Shown one piece after another: positions 18,135-27,712 of a stretch of DNA of 64,000 bases (its first letter is position 1; each line of letters begins with the position of its first letter). The translations under genes were made by a program, and so were the position numbers. Under the pieces are notes generated by a model, which saw only the letters and a program-made list of their open reading frames with translations, was not told the DNA's origin and searched no databases. This DNA is from JACRAV01 sp964571235 (lineage in GTDB: Bacteria; Zixibacteria; MSB-5A5; GN15; FEB-12), in NCBI GenBank assembly GCA_964571235.1, contig CAZNAI010000001.1:62001-126000 (forward strand). Reading direction: 5' to 3'.

Positions 18135-20132
18135 GTGCGCACTCTAACGTTGATTTTTGTCGCTCTAGTCACTATCTGCACTTCGGCCAACGCGGTCGAT
18201 CTGAGCAAAGGCATGTTATTGGATATCCCGAATGAGATAGCCACCAGACAGTTCGGACGAGCATTGGTTTCCACCATGTCCCCCGAAGACTCGCTCGGGG
18301 CAACTTCCTTCAGGTTCTCCGGCGACACCCTCCGACTTCTGGCTGTGTTAGTCGATTGGTCTGATCGCTTCCACTTCTGGTCTCCCGCCAAATTCGATTC
18401 GCTTCTCTTCTCGCAAAATGTCTGGCCGGGGGGCTCAGTGCGCGATTACATCTGGGAATGTTCGTACGGCAAAGTCGTCACCACCGGCACGGTGATCGGA
18501 TGGATCGACGGCGGCGAATACAACAACAACTACGACTTCGGATCGCTCTTTCCATCAATTGACGCCACAATCGACTTTACTCAGTACGACGGTGACCACA
18601 ACGGCGATGTCGACGCCGTAGTCTTCATCCGTTCCGGCAACGGCATGGAAGACACCGGCAACCCCATTGACATTTGGTCATACGCATGGATATTTGCGCC
18701 ACACTCAGGCTGGGGACCGTACGACGGCATGTGGATTCCGCGTTGGAACACTTCTCCGGAAACCCGTCCCCTCCGGAATCCCCTCGATCCGACCCAGTTT
18801 ACGGGCGCGAGCACGCTCAACCGCATTCGAGTCTTTGCTCACGAACTACATCACAACCTCGGCCTGCCCGATTTATACGACTACGATTCCAAGTTGGTAA
18901 TTTCTACATTCTACACTCCCAACGACGCCAACGATCACCCGGTCTACGACTGGGATATCATGGCCTACTACGGTTACGGGATATTGTCGCTGGGTAGCGA
19001 AATCCCGTCGCATTTGACCGGTTGGTCAAAAAAGGAGTTAGGGTGGTTAACGCCCATCACGCTCACCGGAAACAACTACCCGGCGCTTAAGATATACGAG
19101 ATCGAAACCCACGCCGACAGCTCGCTGTACAAGATCCCGATCAACAACGACGGAACCGAATATTTCCTTCTTGAATATCGCAACCCTCGATCAACCGGGA
19201 AGTTTGACCACAAAGATTCCGACTTCTCCTGCTATTTTCACCCCAAACTTAAATTCGGGTGCGATTCACTCGACCGCGGTCTGCTTATCACCCACATCGA
19301 CGACCAATATGAATGGGGAAACAACGGCACTCCGGGGGCGCCACACTACCATGTGATGGTTGAAGACGCCGGCTACAATCCGTCGTTCGATTACACTCAA
19401 AATCCCGGCGGTGATGTCACTGACTCGGCTCAATGGTGGTATCCATACGAAACTCGAAAAGGTGCCCTCTTTTCATCTGAAACCCCCGGCCAAACCACGT
19501 TTGGCCCCACAACTACTCCCAACAGCGACGGTTACACCGGCCCGACCGGGATCACCGTCATCGTCGATTCAATCATTGGCGATCATTTATTTGTGCGTAT
19601 CACCCAGCAAGACAGCGATGCCGACGGAGTGGTCGATGCCGCAGACAATTGTCCCGCAATTTCAAACCCGGATCAACTTGATTCTGATGGCGATGCGCTG
19701 GGCAATTTGTGTGACAACTGCCCGACTGAAAGCAACGTCGCTCAAACTGACACCGACAGCGACGGCCTCGGCGACCCATGCGACCTGTGTCCAGTTGATC
19801 CGCTCAATGACGCAGACACTGATGGATTCTGTGCAAACCTCGACAACTGCCCTACGATCACAAATCCCCTCCAGCAGGATTCCAACAACGATGGTATCGG
19901 CGATGCCTGCTGTTGTATCGGCTCGACCGGAAATGTCGATTGCGACCTTAACAACGGCGTGGACATTTCCGACCTGAGCGCGTTGATCGACTACTTGTAC
20001 ATCACGTTTACACCGCTCTGTTGCCCGAGCGAGGCCAACACCGACGGCCAAACCGGTGTCGACATCGCCGACCTGAGCGCACTGATCGACTATTTGTACA
20101 TAAGCTTTACACCAGTGAGTAATTGCCAATGA
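18135..20132 (+). CDS. Secreted M6 (immune inhibitor A-like) metalloprotease with TSP3 repeats and dockerin-like tail
   Basis: 665 residues from GTG 18135, preceded by GGGAGT. A signal peptide (MRTLTLIFVALVTICTSANA) leads into an M6 peptidase domain with zinc motif HELHHNLGLPD (His236, Glu237, His240) and DWDIMAYYGYG, the region supplying further ligands. From about residue 495, thrombospondin type 3 calcium repeats (DSDADGVVDAADNCP, DSDGDALGNLCDNCP and others) run straight into the paired F-hand tail (19908-20129). Probably an extracellular protease; the repeats form a rigid calcium-dependent stalk. Its last ~120 residues nearly match those of the next gene. A weak TTGCAA at 18060 may belong to its promoter. 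Confidence 0.93.
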   Translation: MRTLTLIFVALVTICTSANAVDLSKGMLLDIPNEIATRQFGRALVSTMSPEDSLGATSFRFSGDTLRLLAVLVDWSDRFHFWSPAKFDSLLFSQNVWPGGSVRDYIWECSYGKVVTTGTVIGWIDGGEYNNNYDFGSLFPSIDATIDFTQYDGDHNGDVDAVVFIRSGNGMEDTGNPIDIWSYAWIFAPHSGWGPYDGMWIPRWNTSPETRPLRNPLDPTQFTGASTLNRIRVFAHELHHNLGLPDLYDYDSKLVISTFYTPNDANDHPVYDWDIMAYYGYGILSLGSEIPSHLTGWSKKELGWLTPITLTGNNYPALKIYEIETHADSSLYKIPINNDGTEYFLLEYRNPRSTGKFDHKDSDFSCYFHPKLKFGCDSLDRGLLITHIDDQYEWGNNGTPGAPHYHVMVEDAGYNPSFDYTQNPGGDVTDSAQWWYPYETRKGALFSSETPGQTTFGPTTTPNSDGYTGPTGITVIVDSIIGDHLFVRITQQDSDADGVVDAADNCPAISNPDQLDSDGDALGNLCDNCPTESNVAQTDTDSDGLGDPCDLCPVDPLNDADTDGFCANLDNCPTITNPLQQDSNNDGIGDACCCIGSTGNVDCDLNNGVDISDLSALIDYLYITFTPLCCPSEANTDGQTGVDIADLSALIDYLYISFTPVSNCQ

Positions 20133-20174
20133 GAGAACACTAAGCGAGGGTGTATGGGCACCCGGGAGGTATCG

Positions 20175-22469
20175 ATGTCTCGGTTGTTGAGCTTGGCGAT
20201 TATCATGACGGCGGCGGCAATGGCGACGGCCAGTGCATCACCGCCGATTCCAACAAACCGCCGAATTTCTTCACCATCGCCAAACGTACAAAATGAAGAA
20301 CAAATCTGCGTATCACCGGTGGACAGCAATATTGTCATCGCGGTCTGGCGCGATTTCCGGCTTGGATATCGACAGATTGGCATAGGTCGTTCAACCGACG
20401 GCGGGAACACTTGGACTGATTCACTCCTTAGCCCTTCAAAGCAGATTAATGACTGGCAATCCGATCCGGCACTTGCAGTGAGCGCAGACGGAAAATTCTA
20501 CATGGCTGTGCTGGACTTCGTTGCCACTCACAACCGTGACTCCTCGTGTATTGCGATTCACAAGACGACGGACAAAGGTCTTTCGTGGCAGGGACCATAT
20601 ATTGCGGAAAACGATTACATCGGCGAACACTCGTATTTCGAAGACAAGGAGTTCATCGCAATCGATCGCTCCAATGGCACACTGGCCGGCAACTTTTATT
20701 TGGCTTGGTACCGAGGCGTGATCTTAGCGACACGGGGCACGCCGAATGGCCTTTTCGAAGATGCGGTGCGGGTCACACCGTTATTTGACGGATCTGTCCC
20801 CCAGTTCGCGTGCCCTTTTGTCGGTAGAGATGGGAGCGTTTATGTTACTTGGACGCGAGATTCATCCGATCACACAAATATCATGGTTGCCAAATCAACC
20901 GATGGCGCTACGACTTTCAGTCCGCAGAAGAAGTTACAGCGAACCAATCACAATTTTCAAGACGCAGTAATCGTCGTACAACCGTCTCCGGCAGTCGATC
21001 TGTCAAACGGACCTTTTGGCGGTCGGCTCTATATCGCCTTTCCTTCGCGCGATACCGGCGACTTGGAACAAGGCGATTACAACATTGAGTGCATCCGCTC
21101 TCTTGACAACGGTGCTACGTGGTCGTCAGCAATCTATGTAAATGACGATCCAACCGGTCCGGGCACCTTGACCGACCAATTCCATCCGTGGATGGTGTGT
21201 AATGAGGATGGTATCTTAATTGCAGTCTGGTACGACGAGCGTACCGACCCCATTGTTCACACCAAATTTGATGTCTTTGCTTCTTATTCCTTCGACGGTG
21301 GAAGCTCGTTTTCAACAAACCATCGGATCTCCGAGGTTTCCATCGACCCAGCGTTTTATGGCGTAGCGTGGGCCATCGGATCGGACTTGGTCAATCCAAT
21401 AGCGGGCGCATCAACGGCCGCCTCCCCTATGGCAGGTCCTATAGGGGAGTACATCGGTGTGACGGCCTATCACGACCATGTAAACGCCGTTTGGACTGAC
21501 ACGCGTAACGGCAACGAGGACGTGTACGGCGCCAACTGGTATATCCCACTGATGGAACCGCGGCCACTAACCCCACGTAACGGCGGCACTGTAGCAACAG
21601 GCCCTATCAATCTAAATTGGGCCGCGGCTTGGAAATCATGGGACGATGCTTATCTTCTTGAAGTGTCCAGTGACTCGAGTTTCAGTTCTCTATTGCTACA
21701 GACTGGATTGAGTGATCCCGGTTATCTGCTTGACACGGCCGGCTTGACTTACAACTCCCGCCTGTATTGGCGCGTTCGCGCGTACAAACACGCATTGCAT
21801 TCTGCTGATTCATCAGAATTCTCGCCAACCTGGTCATTCAGATATGGATGCTTTGATTCCGACAACGATGGTTGGGGCGACCCGGGACATCCGGAAGACA
21901 ATTGCCCCGATGATAATTGCTCAATTGCATTTAATCCAGATCAATCAGATCTTGATGGAGATGGTAGTGGTGATCTATGCGACAATTGCACAACGCTTCC
22001 AAATTCAAATCAGCTCGATTCTGACGGCGACGGACTCGGAGATTTGTGCGACAATTGTCCAACAATTGTTAATCCAACCCAGATGAACGGAGATGGCGAC
22101 AGCTTCGGCGACCCATGCGACCTGTGTCCAATTGATCCGCTCAATGACGCAGACACAGACGGATTCTGTGCCAATGTCGACAACTGTCCTACGATCTCTA
22201 ATCCCGGCCAGCAGGATTCCAACAACGATGGCATTGGCGACGCTTGCTGTTGCATCGGCTCGACAGGCAACGTCGACTGTGATTTGAACAGCGGCGTGGA
22301 TATTTCCGATCTGAGCGCGTTGATCGATTATTTGTACATCACGTTTACGCCGCTCTGTTGCCCGAGCGAGGCCAACACTGACGGCCAGCCCGGTGTCGAC
22401 ATCGCCGACCTAAGCGCGTTAATTGATTATTTGTATATAAGCTTCACACCCGTCGCGGGGTGTCAGTGA
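20175..22469 (+). CDS. Secreted Asp-box (sialidase/BNR-like) protein with FN3-like, TSP3 and dockerin-like domains
   Basis: 764 residues. I start at ATG 20175, which has GGGAGGT at ideal spacing and begins the signal peptide MSRLLSLAIIMTAAAMATASA; the ATG at 20154 is seven codons earlier. The N-terminal ~400 residues are a beta-propeller with Asp boxes (STDGGNTW, TTDKGLSW, SLDNGATW, SFDGGSSF) as in sialidases and related carbohydrate-binding propellers. I cannot see the arginine triad that would prove sialidase activity. An FN3-like stretch (RPLTPRNGG to SPTWSFRYG) follows, then TSP3 repeats and the dockerin-like tail (22245-22466). Only 42 nt separate it from the M6 gene, so they may be cotranscribed. 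Confidence 0.85.
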   Translation: MSRLLSLAIIMTAAAMATASASPPIPTNRRISSPSPNVQNEEQICVSPVDSNIVIAVWRDFRLGYRQIGIGRSTDGGNTWTDSLLSPSKQINDWQSDPALAVSADGKFYMAVLDFVATHNRDSSCIAIHKTTDKGLSWQGPYIAENDYIGEHSYFEDKEFIAIDRSNGTLAGNFYLAWYRGVILATRGTPNGLFEDAVRVTPLFDGSVPQFACPFVGRDGSVYVTWTRDSSDHTNIMVAKSTDGATTFSPQKKLQRTNHNFQDAVIVVQPSPAVDLSNGPFGGRLYIAFPSRDTGDLEQGDYNIECIRSLDNGATWSSAIYVNDDPTGPGTLTDQFHPWMVCNEDGILIAVWYDERTDPIVHTKFDVFASYSFDGGSSFSTNHRISEVSIDPAFYGVAWAIGSDLVNPIAGASTAASPMAGPIGEYIGVTAYHDHVNAVWTDTRNGNEDVYGANWYIPLMEPRPLTPRNGGTVATGPINLNWAAAWKSWDDAYLLEVSSDSSFSSLLLQTGLSDPGYLLDTAGLTYNSRLYWRVRAYKHALHSADSSEFSPTWSFRYGCFDSDNDGWGDPGHPEDNCPDDNCSIAFNPDQSDLDGDGSGDLCDNCTTLPNSNQLDSDGDGLGDLCDNCPTIVNPTQMNGDGDSFGDPCDLCPIDPLNDADTDGFCANVDNCPTISNPGQQDSNNDGIGDACCCIGSTGNVDCDLNSGVDISDLSALIDYLYITFTPLCCPSEANTDGQPGVDIADLSALIDYLYISFTPVAGCQ

Positions 22470-22621
22470 GATATCAAATTCGCTTTGAACGTTTCTTTAA
22501 GAGAGGCCGTCAATACCCGTGATCTAAAGTTACAACAAAAAATCAGAGAGCGGCCTCATGATTCGGGAATCCCTGTTGTGAGACTGGTACTGACGAGTGC
22601 TTGAAAAATGGGAGGTGTAAA

Positions 22622-25165
22622 GTGAAGAATTTGATCACGATACTGGCAACAATGCTTTTGTCAATTTCTGCCTCGTCAGCACCCAAATTCGTGGATCCAG
22701 ACATCCAAATCCGAATTCGAGTTGGCGATGACGCTGATCGACTGCAAATAACTCAGTTGGGCCTCGACGTATTCTCCGAACAGGATAATTGGGTTGAAGT
22801 AGTAGCATCGCCGCAGGACATCGCCAACCTGACAGCCCGGGGACTCCAAGTCGAGATAGTACACCAAAGCGCCTCGTCTTTTGCCCGCGAACGGCTCCGG
22901 ACACCCACGGGCAAGTACTTGACAATGGGCGGATATCCGACGCTAAGCGAGATCTACGCCAAAATCGATTCACTCACTGCATTGTATCCCTCGATTGTAT
23001 CGGTAAAGCGGAATCTGGGCCAAACAGTTGAACACAGGCCGATGTATGCCTTCAAGATTTCTGACAACCCAAACACGCGCGAAGACGAACCGCGAGTGCT
23101 CTACACCGCCGCCATTCATGCCCGTGAAGTGGCAACTCCCCTGGTCCTGTTTTATTTCGCCGATTACCTGACCAGCCACTACGGAACCGATACGGCGGTT
23201 ACCAATCTTGTCAATAGTCGCGAGCTTTGGTTCATACCGTGTATCAACGCCGACGGCTATTACTACAACGAAGTTACCAACCCCGAAGGGGGCGGGATGT
23301 GGCGAAAAAACCGATCGCTCAATGACGACCTCTCGGTCGGAACAGATTTGAACCGAAATTTCGGGTTCATGTGGGGATACAATGGCACGGGCTCGTCCAG
23401 TGTCCCTTCGTCTGATGTGTACCGAGGGACCGAGCCGTTTTCCGAGCCGGAAACACAGCATTTAGCGCAGTTTCAAATTTCCGAGGATTTCGAAATCGTG
23501 ATGGACTACCATTCGGTAGCAAGTCTCAACATGTTTCCCTGGGGGTACGAAAAGATCACAACGCCCGATGATGAGATATTTTGGCAAGCATGTGATAGTT
23601 TGGAACAGTTCAATCACTATCGGTCGGGACCGATCTACAATACAATCTATCCCGTAACCGGCGGAAGTGTAGATTGGGAGTACGGCGAGCAGATGCTAAA
23701 AGAAAAATCGTTCGCCTTCACAACCGAACTGAGCGGAGGATCTTTCTGGCCCTCACTTAGCGACGTACCCGGAATCTGCCAGGAAAATTTGGGAGTGAAT
23801 CTCTTCTTGGCTAGAGCCGCCGGCAACATGTACAAATTGAAAGTACCGCTTCGGCCAACAGTTATCCCCTCGCCGCTTGCCGACACTTCGGGATTCATCG
23901 TCAACTGGCATCCGCCACAAGACACTCTCAATCCGGCAGTCGCGTATGATCTGGAAGAATTGCGCTTTCCTACGGTCGCCTCGGACTCCGGAGATAACTT
24001 CAATCGATGGGTAGATTCCGGCTTTTTATTGATGACGTCCGCTGCGCACACAGGCCCGAGTTGCTTTGGGATCACTACTGATGGACATACCGACGTCAGC
24101 ATCACGACAAAATATCCTTTCACTGTGAGCGATTCTGACACACTTCACTTTTGGACACGGTACACCCTTCCCAACACCAGCTACGCCTATATCGAAGTTT
24201 CGACCGATGGCGTAAACTGGACCAATATTCCCGGCAACATTTCGACAACCCTGAATCCGACCGGTCACAACCGAGGCAACGGTATTACCGGTCATCCGAC
24301 CGGATGGCGAGAGGGGAAATTTCCTCTGGGAAACTATATTGGTCAGCGACTATATTTCAAAATCCGCTTTGAATCGGGCAACTTTTACGTTACCGCACAG
24401 GAATTCCTGATTGACGACATTTCGCCGATACAGGATTTTCAACTGACACAAAATGTCGCATCCGATATCCAGGACTCAACCTTTTCAATCTCCCAACGCT
24501 TGCCGGGAGAGTACTGGTACAGAGTCCGCGCAATAGATGCAGAAAACCAGGCTGGCGCGCATTCTTATCCTGAAAAAACAGTTGTCACGTACGCCGGCTA
24601 TCTCTGCGTGGATAGCGATGGCGACGGATACGGAGACATTGGACACCCAGAAAATATCTGTAATGTTGACAACTGTCCGTCGGCCTTCAATCCACTGCAA
24701 TCAGACTCCGACGGAGATAACATTGGCGATGCCTGCGACAATTGCCGAACAACCGCCAACATTGATCAATCAGACGCTGATGGCGACGGCGTGGGAGACC
24801 TCTGCGACAATTGCCCGACAATGCAAAATGCCGGTCAGATTGACTCCGACAACGATACTTTCGGCGACCAATGTGACAACTGTCCCTTCGCCGCAAACAC
24901 CGGTCAAGAAGATATCAACCACGACGGCATCGGCGACGCCTGCTGTTGCATCGGCTCGACCGGCAATATCGATTGCGACCTGGGCAACGGCATAGACATT
25001 TCCGACCTGAGCACACTGATCGATTACCTGTACATCACGTTTACGCCGCTCTGTTGCCCAAACGAGGCCAACACCGACGGCCAACCCGGTGTCGATATCG
25101 CCGACCTAAGCGCGCTGATCGATTATCTCTATATTTCATTCACGCCAGTCGCGGGGTGCCAGTGA
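22622..25165 (+). CDS. Secreted M14 zinc carboxypeptidase with TSP3 repeats and dockerin-like tail
   Basis: 847 residues from GTG 22622, chosen because GGGAGGTG lies just upstream and the signal peptide (KNLITILATMLLSISASSA) begins there; a TTG at 22601 extends the frame by seven residues. The M14 domain shows zinc ligands HAREVATP (HxxE) and the later His in MDYHSVAS, substrate-binding DLNRNFG, and the general base Glu in FTTELSGG. A beta-sandwich (immune-type, VSTDGVNWTNI) follows, then TSP3 repeats (DSDGDGYGDIGHP, DNCPSAFNPLQSDSDGD, in parts) and the tail at 24941-25162. Secreted peptidase, likely partner of the M6 enzyme in extracellular protein breakdown. Confidence 0.93.
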   Translation: MKNLITILATMLLSISASSAPKFVDPDIQIRIRVGDDADRLQITQLGLDVFSEQDNWVEVVASPQDIANLTARGLQVEIVHQSASSFARERLRTPTGKYLTMGGYPTLSEIYAKIDSLTALYPSIVSVKRNLGQTVEHRPMYAFKISDNPNTREDEPRVLYTAAIHAREVATPLVLFYFADYLTSHYGTDTAVTNLVNSRELWFIPCINADGYYYNEVTNPEGGGMWRKNRSLNDDLSVGTDLNRNFGFMWGYNGTGSSSVPSSDVYRGTEPFSEPETQHLAQFQISEDFEIVMDYHSVASLNMFPWGYEKITTPDDEIFWQACDSLEQFNHYRSGPIYNTIYPVTGGSVDWEYGEQMLKEKSFAFTTELSGGSFWPSLSDVPGICQENLGVNLFLARAAGNMYKLKVPLRPTVIPSPLADTSGFIVNWHPPQDTLNPAVAYDLEELRFPTVASDSGDNFNRWVDSGFLLMTSAAHTGPSCFGITTDGHTDVSITTKYPFTVSDSDTLHFWTRYTLPNTSYAYIEVSTDGVNWTNIPGNISTTLNPTGHNRGNGITGHPTGWREGKFPLGNYIGQRLYFKIRFESGNFYVTAQEFLIDDISPIQDFQLTQNVASDIQDSTFSISQRLPGEYWYRVRAIDAENQAGAHSYPEKTVVTYAGYLCVDSDGDGYGDIGHPENICNVDNCPSAFNPLQSDSDGDNIGDACDNCRTTANIDQSDADGDGVGDLCDNCPTMQNAGQIDSDNDTFGDQCDNCPFAANTGQEDINHDGIGDACCCIGSTGNIDCDLGNGIDISDLSTLIDYLYITFTPLCCPNEANTDGQPGVDIADLSALIDYLYISFTPVAGCQ

Positions 25166-25200
25166 GCTGACCACTCCTTGAAATTTCCTCGATTATACGT

Positions 25201-25231
25201 GGCGTCGGGGCTCCTGCCCTGACGCCTTTTT
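25201..25231 (+). terminator. Intrinsic terminator after the M14 gene
   Basis: Stem GGCGTCGGGG / CCCTGACGCC (10 bp with one wobble), loop CTCCTG, then five T residues. It lies 35 nt after the stop. Confidence 0.85.
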
Positions 25232-25238
25232 GTCTCAC

Positions 25239-25267
25239 TTGACCCCTCCGCCCCCGCCCCCTATATT
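25239..25267 (+). promoter_or_regulatory. purL promoter
   Basis: TTGACC (25239-25244), 17-nt spacer of almost pure C/G, TATATT (25262-25267). Leader of about 30 nt with AGGAAG before ATG 25303. Confidence 0.65.
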
Positions 25268-25302
25268 CGCCCCTCTTTCAATTACGAAGATAGGAAGTCG
25301 CC

Positions 25303-27534
25303 ATGTTCACACAGCCGAAAGTTACCGCCGAGATGGTCGTCGCCCACGGCCTCACACCTGAAGAATTCGAGATGATCAAAAAGATCCTCGGGCGCGAACC
25401 GAATTTCACTGAACTGGGGATTTTCTCGGTCATGTGGTCGGAACATTGCTCCTACAAAAACTCGATCGCCTTGCTTAAGACTCTCCCCCGCGACGGCGAC
25501 GCCCTGCTGGCCAAAGCCGGCGAGGAAAACGCCGGCGCTATCGATATCGGCGACGGTCTCGCGGTCGTGTTCAAAATCGAATCACACAACCACCCATCGG
25601 CAGTTGAGCCGTATCAGGGCGCCGCTACCGGTGTCGGCGGGATCATGCGCGATATCTTCACCATGGGCGCTCGGCCCATCGCCTCGCTCAACTCGCTTCG
25701 CTTCGGGTCGCCCGATAATCCGCGGGTGCGATATCTGATCGACGGCGTCGTGCGGGGGATCGGCGACTACGGCAACTCGTTTGGCGTGCCTACAGTTGCC
25801 GGCGAGGTCTTCTTCGACGAATGCTACACCGGCAATCCGCTTGTCAACGCCATGTCGGTCGGCATTGTCAAAACCAACAAGATGGCAACCGCGCTGGCCG
25901 CGGGTGTCGGTAACCCAATCATGATGGTCGGATCGAAAACCGGTCGCGACGGCATCCACGGCGCTACGTTTGCCTCCGAAGAAATCTCCGACAAGTCACA
26001 ATCCAAGCGGCCGTCGGTACAGATCGGCGATCCGTTCACCGAAAAATTATTGCTCGAAGCTACTCTTGAAATCATCGATCAGGATTTGATCGTCGGCATT
26101 CAGGATATGGGCGCGGCGGGACTGACTTGTTCATCCTCGGAAATGTCCGCCAAAGGCAACTGCGGCATCGAAATCAATATCGACAAAGTCCCTGTCCGCG
26201 AAACCGGCATGACACCATATGAGATTCTGCTCTCCGAATCTCAGGAGCGGATGCTTGTCTGCGTAAAGAAGGGAAATGAATCGGCGGTCCAAAAGATTTT
26301 CACTAAATGGGGGCTCGACTGCGCCATCATCGGACAAGTCACCAACGACAAGATGATGACGGTAAAACTCAACGGCGAGGTGGTAGCTCGTATTCCTTCG
26401 CACGATCTTGTTCTCGGCGGCGGCGCTCCTGTCTATCACCGCGAGACCAAAAGACCCGATTATATGGACGAAGTTGCGAAGTTCGATACTTCAAAGCTAT
26501 CAACCTCGCGCGATTGGAACGACACTCTGTTGACTATGCTCTCCTCCCCCAATCTCTGCCACAAAGGTTGGGTGTTCGAGCAATACGATTCCTCCGTTCG
26601 CACCAGCACCGCAGTCGGCCCGGGCTCAGATGCCGCTGTCATTCGCCTTCGCAAAACCGACAAAGCGCTTGCGATGACCACCGACTGCAACGCCCGCTAC
26701 TGTTACTTAAACCCCAAACTCGGCGCGATGATCGCCGTTGCTGAAGCCGCACGCAATATCGTTTGCTCCGGCGGCCAACCTCTGGCGGTCACGAATTGTT
26801 TGAATTTCGGCAATCCGTACAAACCCGAGGTCTACTACACATTCGCTTCAGCCGTTGCTGGCATGGGCGAGGCCTGCAAAGTGCTAAATACCCCCGTCAC
26901 TGGCGGAAATGTCTCGTTTTACAACGAAGATCCCCAGCGAGCAGTATTTCCCACGCCGACAATCGGTATGGTCGGACTAATCGCTCACACCCGCGATATC
27001 ACCACTCAGTGGTTCAAAGACGACGGCGATATCATCTTCCTACTCGGCACAAGCGGCGACGATCTCGGCGCAACTGAATATCTGCGCGTCATCCACGGAG
27101 AAACCCGTGGCCGCGTGCCCCAAATAGATTTGCAGTTTGAAAAGTCACTGCAATCGGCTCTGCTGTCCGCTATCCAAAACGGTATTGTGAAATCTGCGCA
27201 CGACTGTGCCGACGGCGGCCTGGCGATTGCTCTGGCCGAGTGCTGTATCACCAATCACGAATCAATGAAGGGCGCAAAAATCAACTTAGGCGATAGTCTC
27301 CGTGCCGACTCGTTACTATTCGGTGAAACACAATCGCGAGTGATTGTCACTTGCGCACCAGAACACGCCGCCAAGCTCGCCGCGCATTTTGAATCTTCAG
27401 AGATTCCAGCTTCCAAAATCGGTACCGTCGGCGGCGACAAACTTACGATCAATAATTGGATTTCAACACCTATCGACTCTCTGGCAAACGCCTTCTACCG
27501 CGCCATGCCGCATTTTATGGAGAAGGTAGGATAA
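25303..27534 (+). CDS. purL: Phosphoribosylformylglycinamidine synthase subunit PurL
   Basis: 743 residues: the small-type PurL used with separate PurQ and PurS, which are not in the window. Converts FGAR to FGAM in step four of purine synthesis using ATP and ammonia from PurQ. Family signatures include MWSEHCSYKNS near residue 47, FKIESHNHPSAVEPYQGAATGVGGI (in parts), GIQDMGAAGL and HDCADGGLA near the C-terminus. Start ATG 25303 has AGGAAG in front. Stands alone with its own promoter. Confidence 0.97.
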   Translation: MFTQPKVTAEMVVAHGLTPEEFEMIKKILGREPNFTELGIFSVMWSEHCSYKNSIALLKTLPRDGDALLAKAGEENAGAIDIGDGLAVVFKIESHNHPSAVEPYQGAATGVGGIMRDIFTMGARPIASLNSLRFGSPDNPRVRYLIDGVVRGIGDYGNSFGVPTVAGEVFFDECYTGNPLVNAMSVGIVKTNKMATALAAGVGNPIMMVGSKTGRDGIHGATFASEEISDKSQSKRPSVQIGDPFTEKLLLEATLEIIDQDLIVGIQDMGAAGLTCSSSEMSAKGNCGIEINIDKVPVRETGMTPYEILLSESQERMLVCVKKGNESAVQKIFTKWGLDCAIIGQVTNDKMMTVKLNGEVVARIPSHDLVLGGGAPVYHRETKRPDYMDEVAKFDTSKLSTSRDWNDTLLTMLSSPNLCHKGWVFEQYDSSVRTSTAVGPGSDAAVIRLRKTDKALAMTTDCNARYCYLNPKLGAMIAVAEAARNIVCSGGQPLAVTNCLNFGNPYKPEVYYTFASAVAGMGEACKVLNTPVTGGNVSFYNEDPQRAVFPTPTIGMVGLIAHTRDITTQWFKDDGDIIFLLGTSGDDLGATEYLRVIHGETRGRVPQIDLQFEKSLQSALLSAIQNGIVKSAHDCADGGLAIALAECCITNHESMKGAKINLGDSLRADSLLFGETQSRVIVTCAPEHAAKLAAHFESSEIPASKIGTVGGDKLTINNWISTPIDSLANAFYRAMPHFMEKVG

Positions 27535-27546
27535 TCTCCAACTCTT

Positions 27547-27675
27547 AGTAGGTCGGGTTGATAAATTGAATCGTCTTCGACGATTCAATTTGGCTACCCG
27601 ACATCTTTAGTTCTGAAAATTGTCGGGTAGCCTGCGTTCCCCGCTTGCGCGGGTAACTTGCCAACCCGACCTACT
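27547..27675. repeat. Nested multi-branch palindrome between purL and lpxH
   Basis: An outer 14-bp stem AGTAGGTCGGGTTG (27547-27560) / CAACCCGACCTACT (27662-27675) encloses three further perfect hairpins: 13 bp at 27563-27591 (loop TTC), 12 bp GGCTACCCGACA/TGTCGGGTAGCC at 27592-27632, and 5 bp CCCGC/GCGGG at 27640-27653 (loop TTGC). The outer ends begin with the same AGTAGGTC as the dispersed hairpin family. It lies just after the purL stop and may end its transcription. Confidence 0.8.
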
Positions 27676-27677
27676 GC

Positions 27678-27706
27678 TTTCCACGCCAAAATAAAAATCA
27701 TATATT
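27678..27706 (+). promoter_or_regulatory. lpxH promoter, probably leaderless
   Basis: TTTCCA (27678-27683), 17-nt spacer, TATATT (27701-27706), then CCCCCC and the ATG at 27713. No ribosome site can fit, so transcription likely begins at the start codon. Confidence 0.5.
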
Positions 27707-27712
27707 CCCCCC

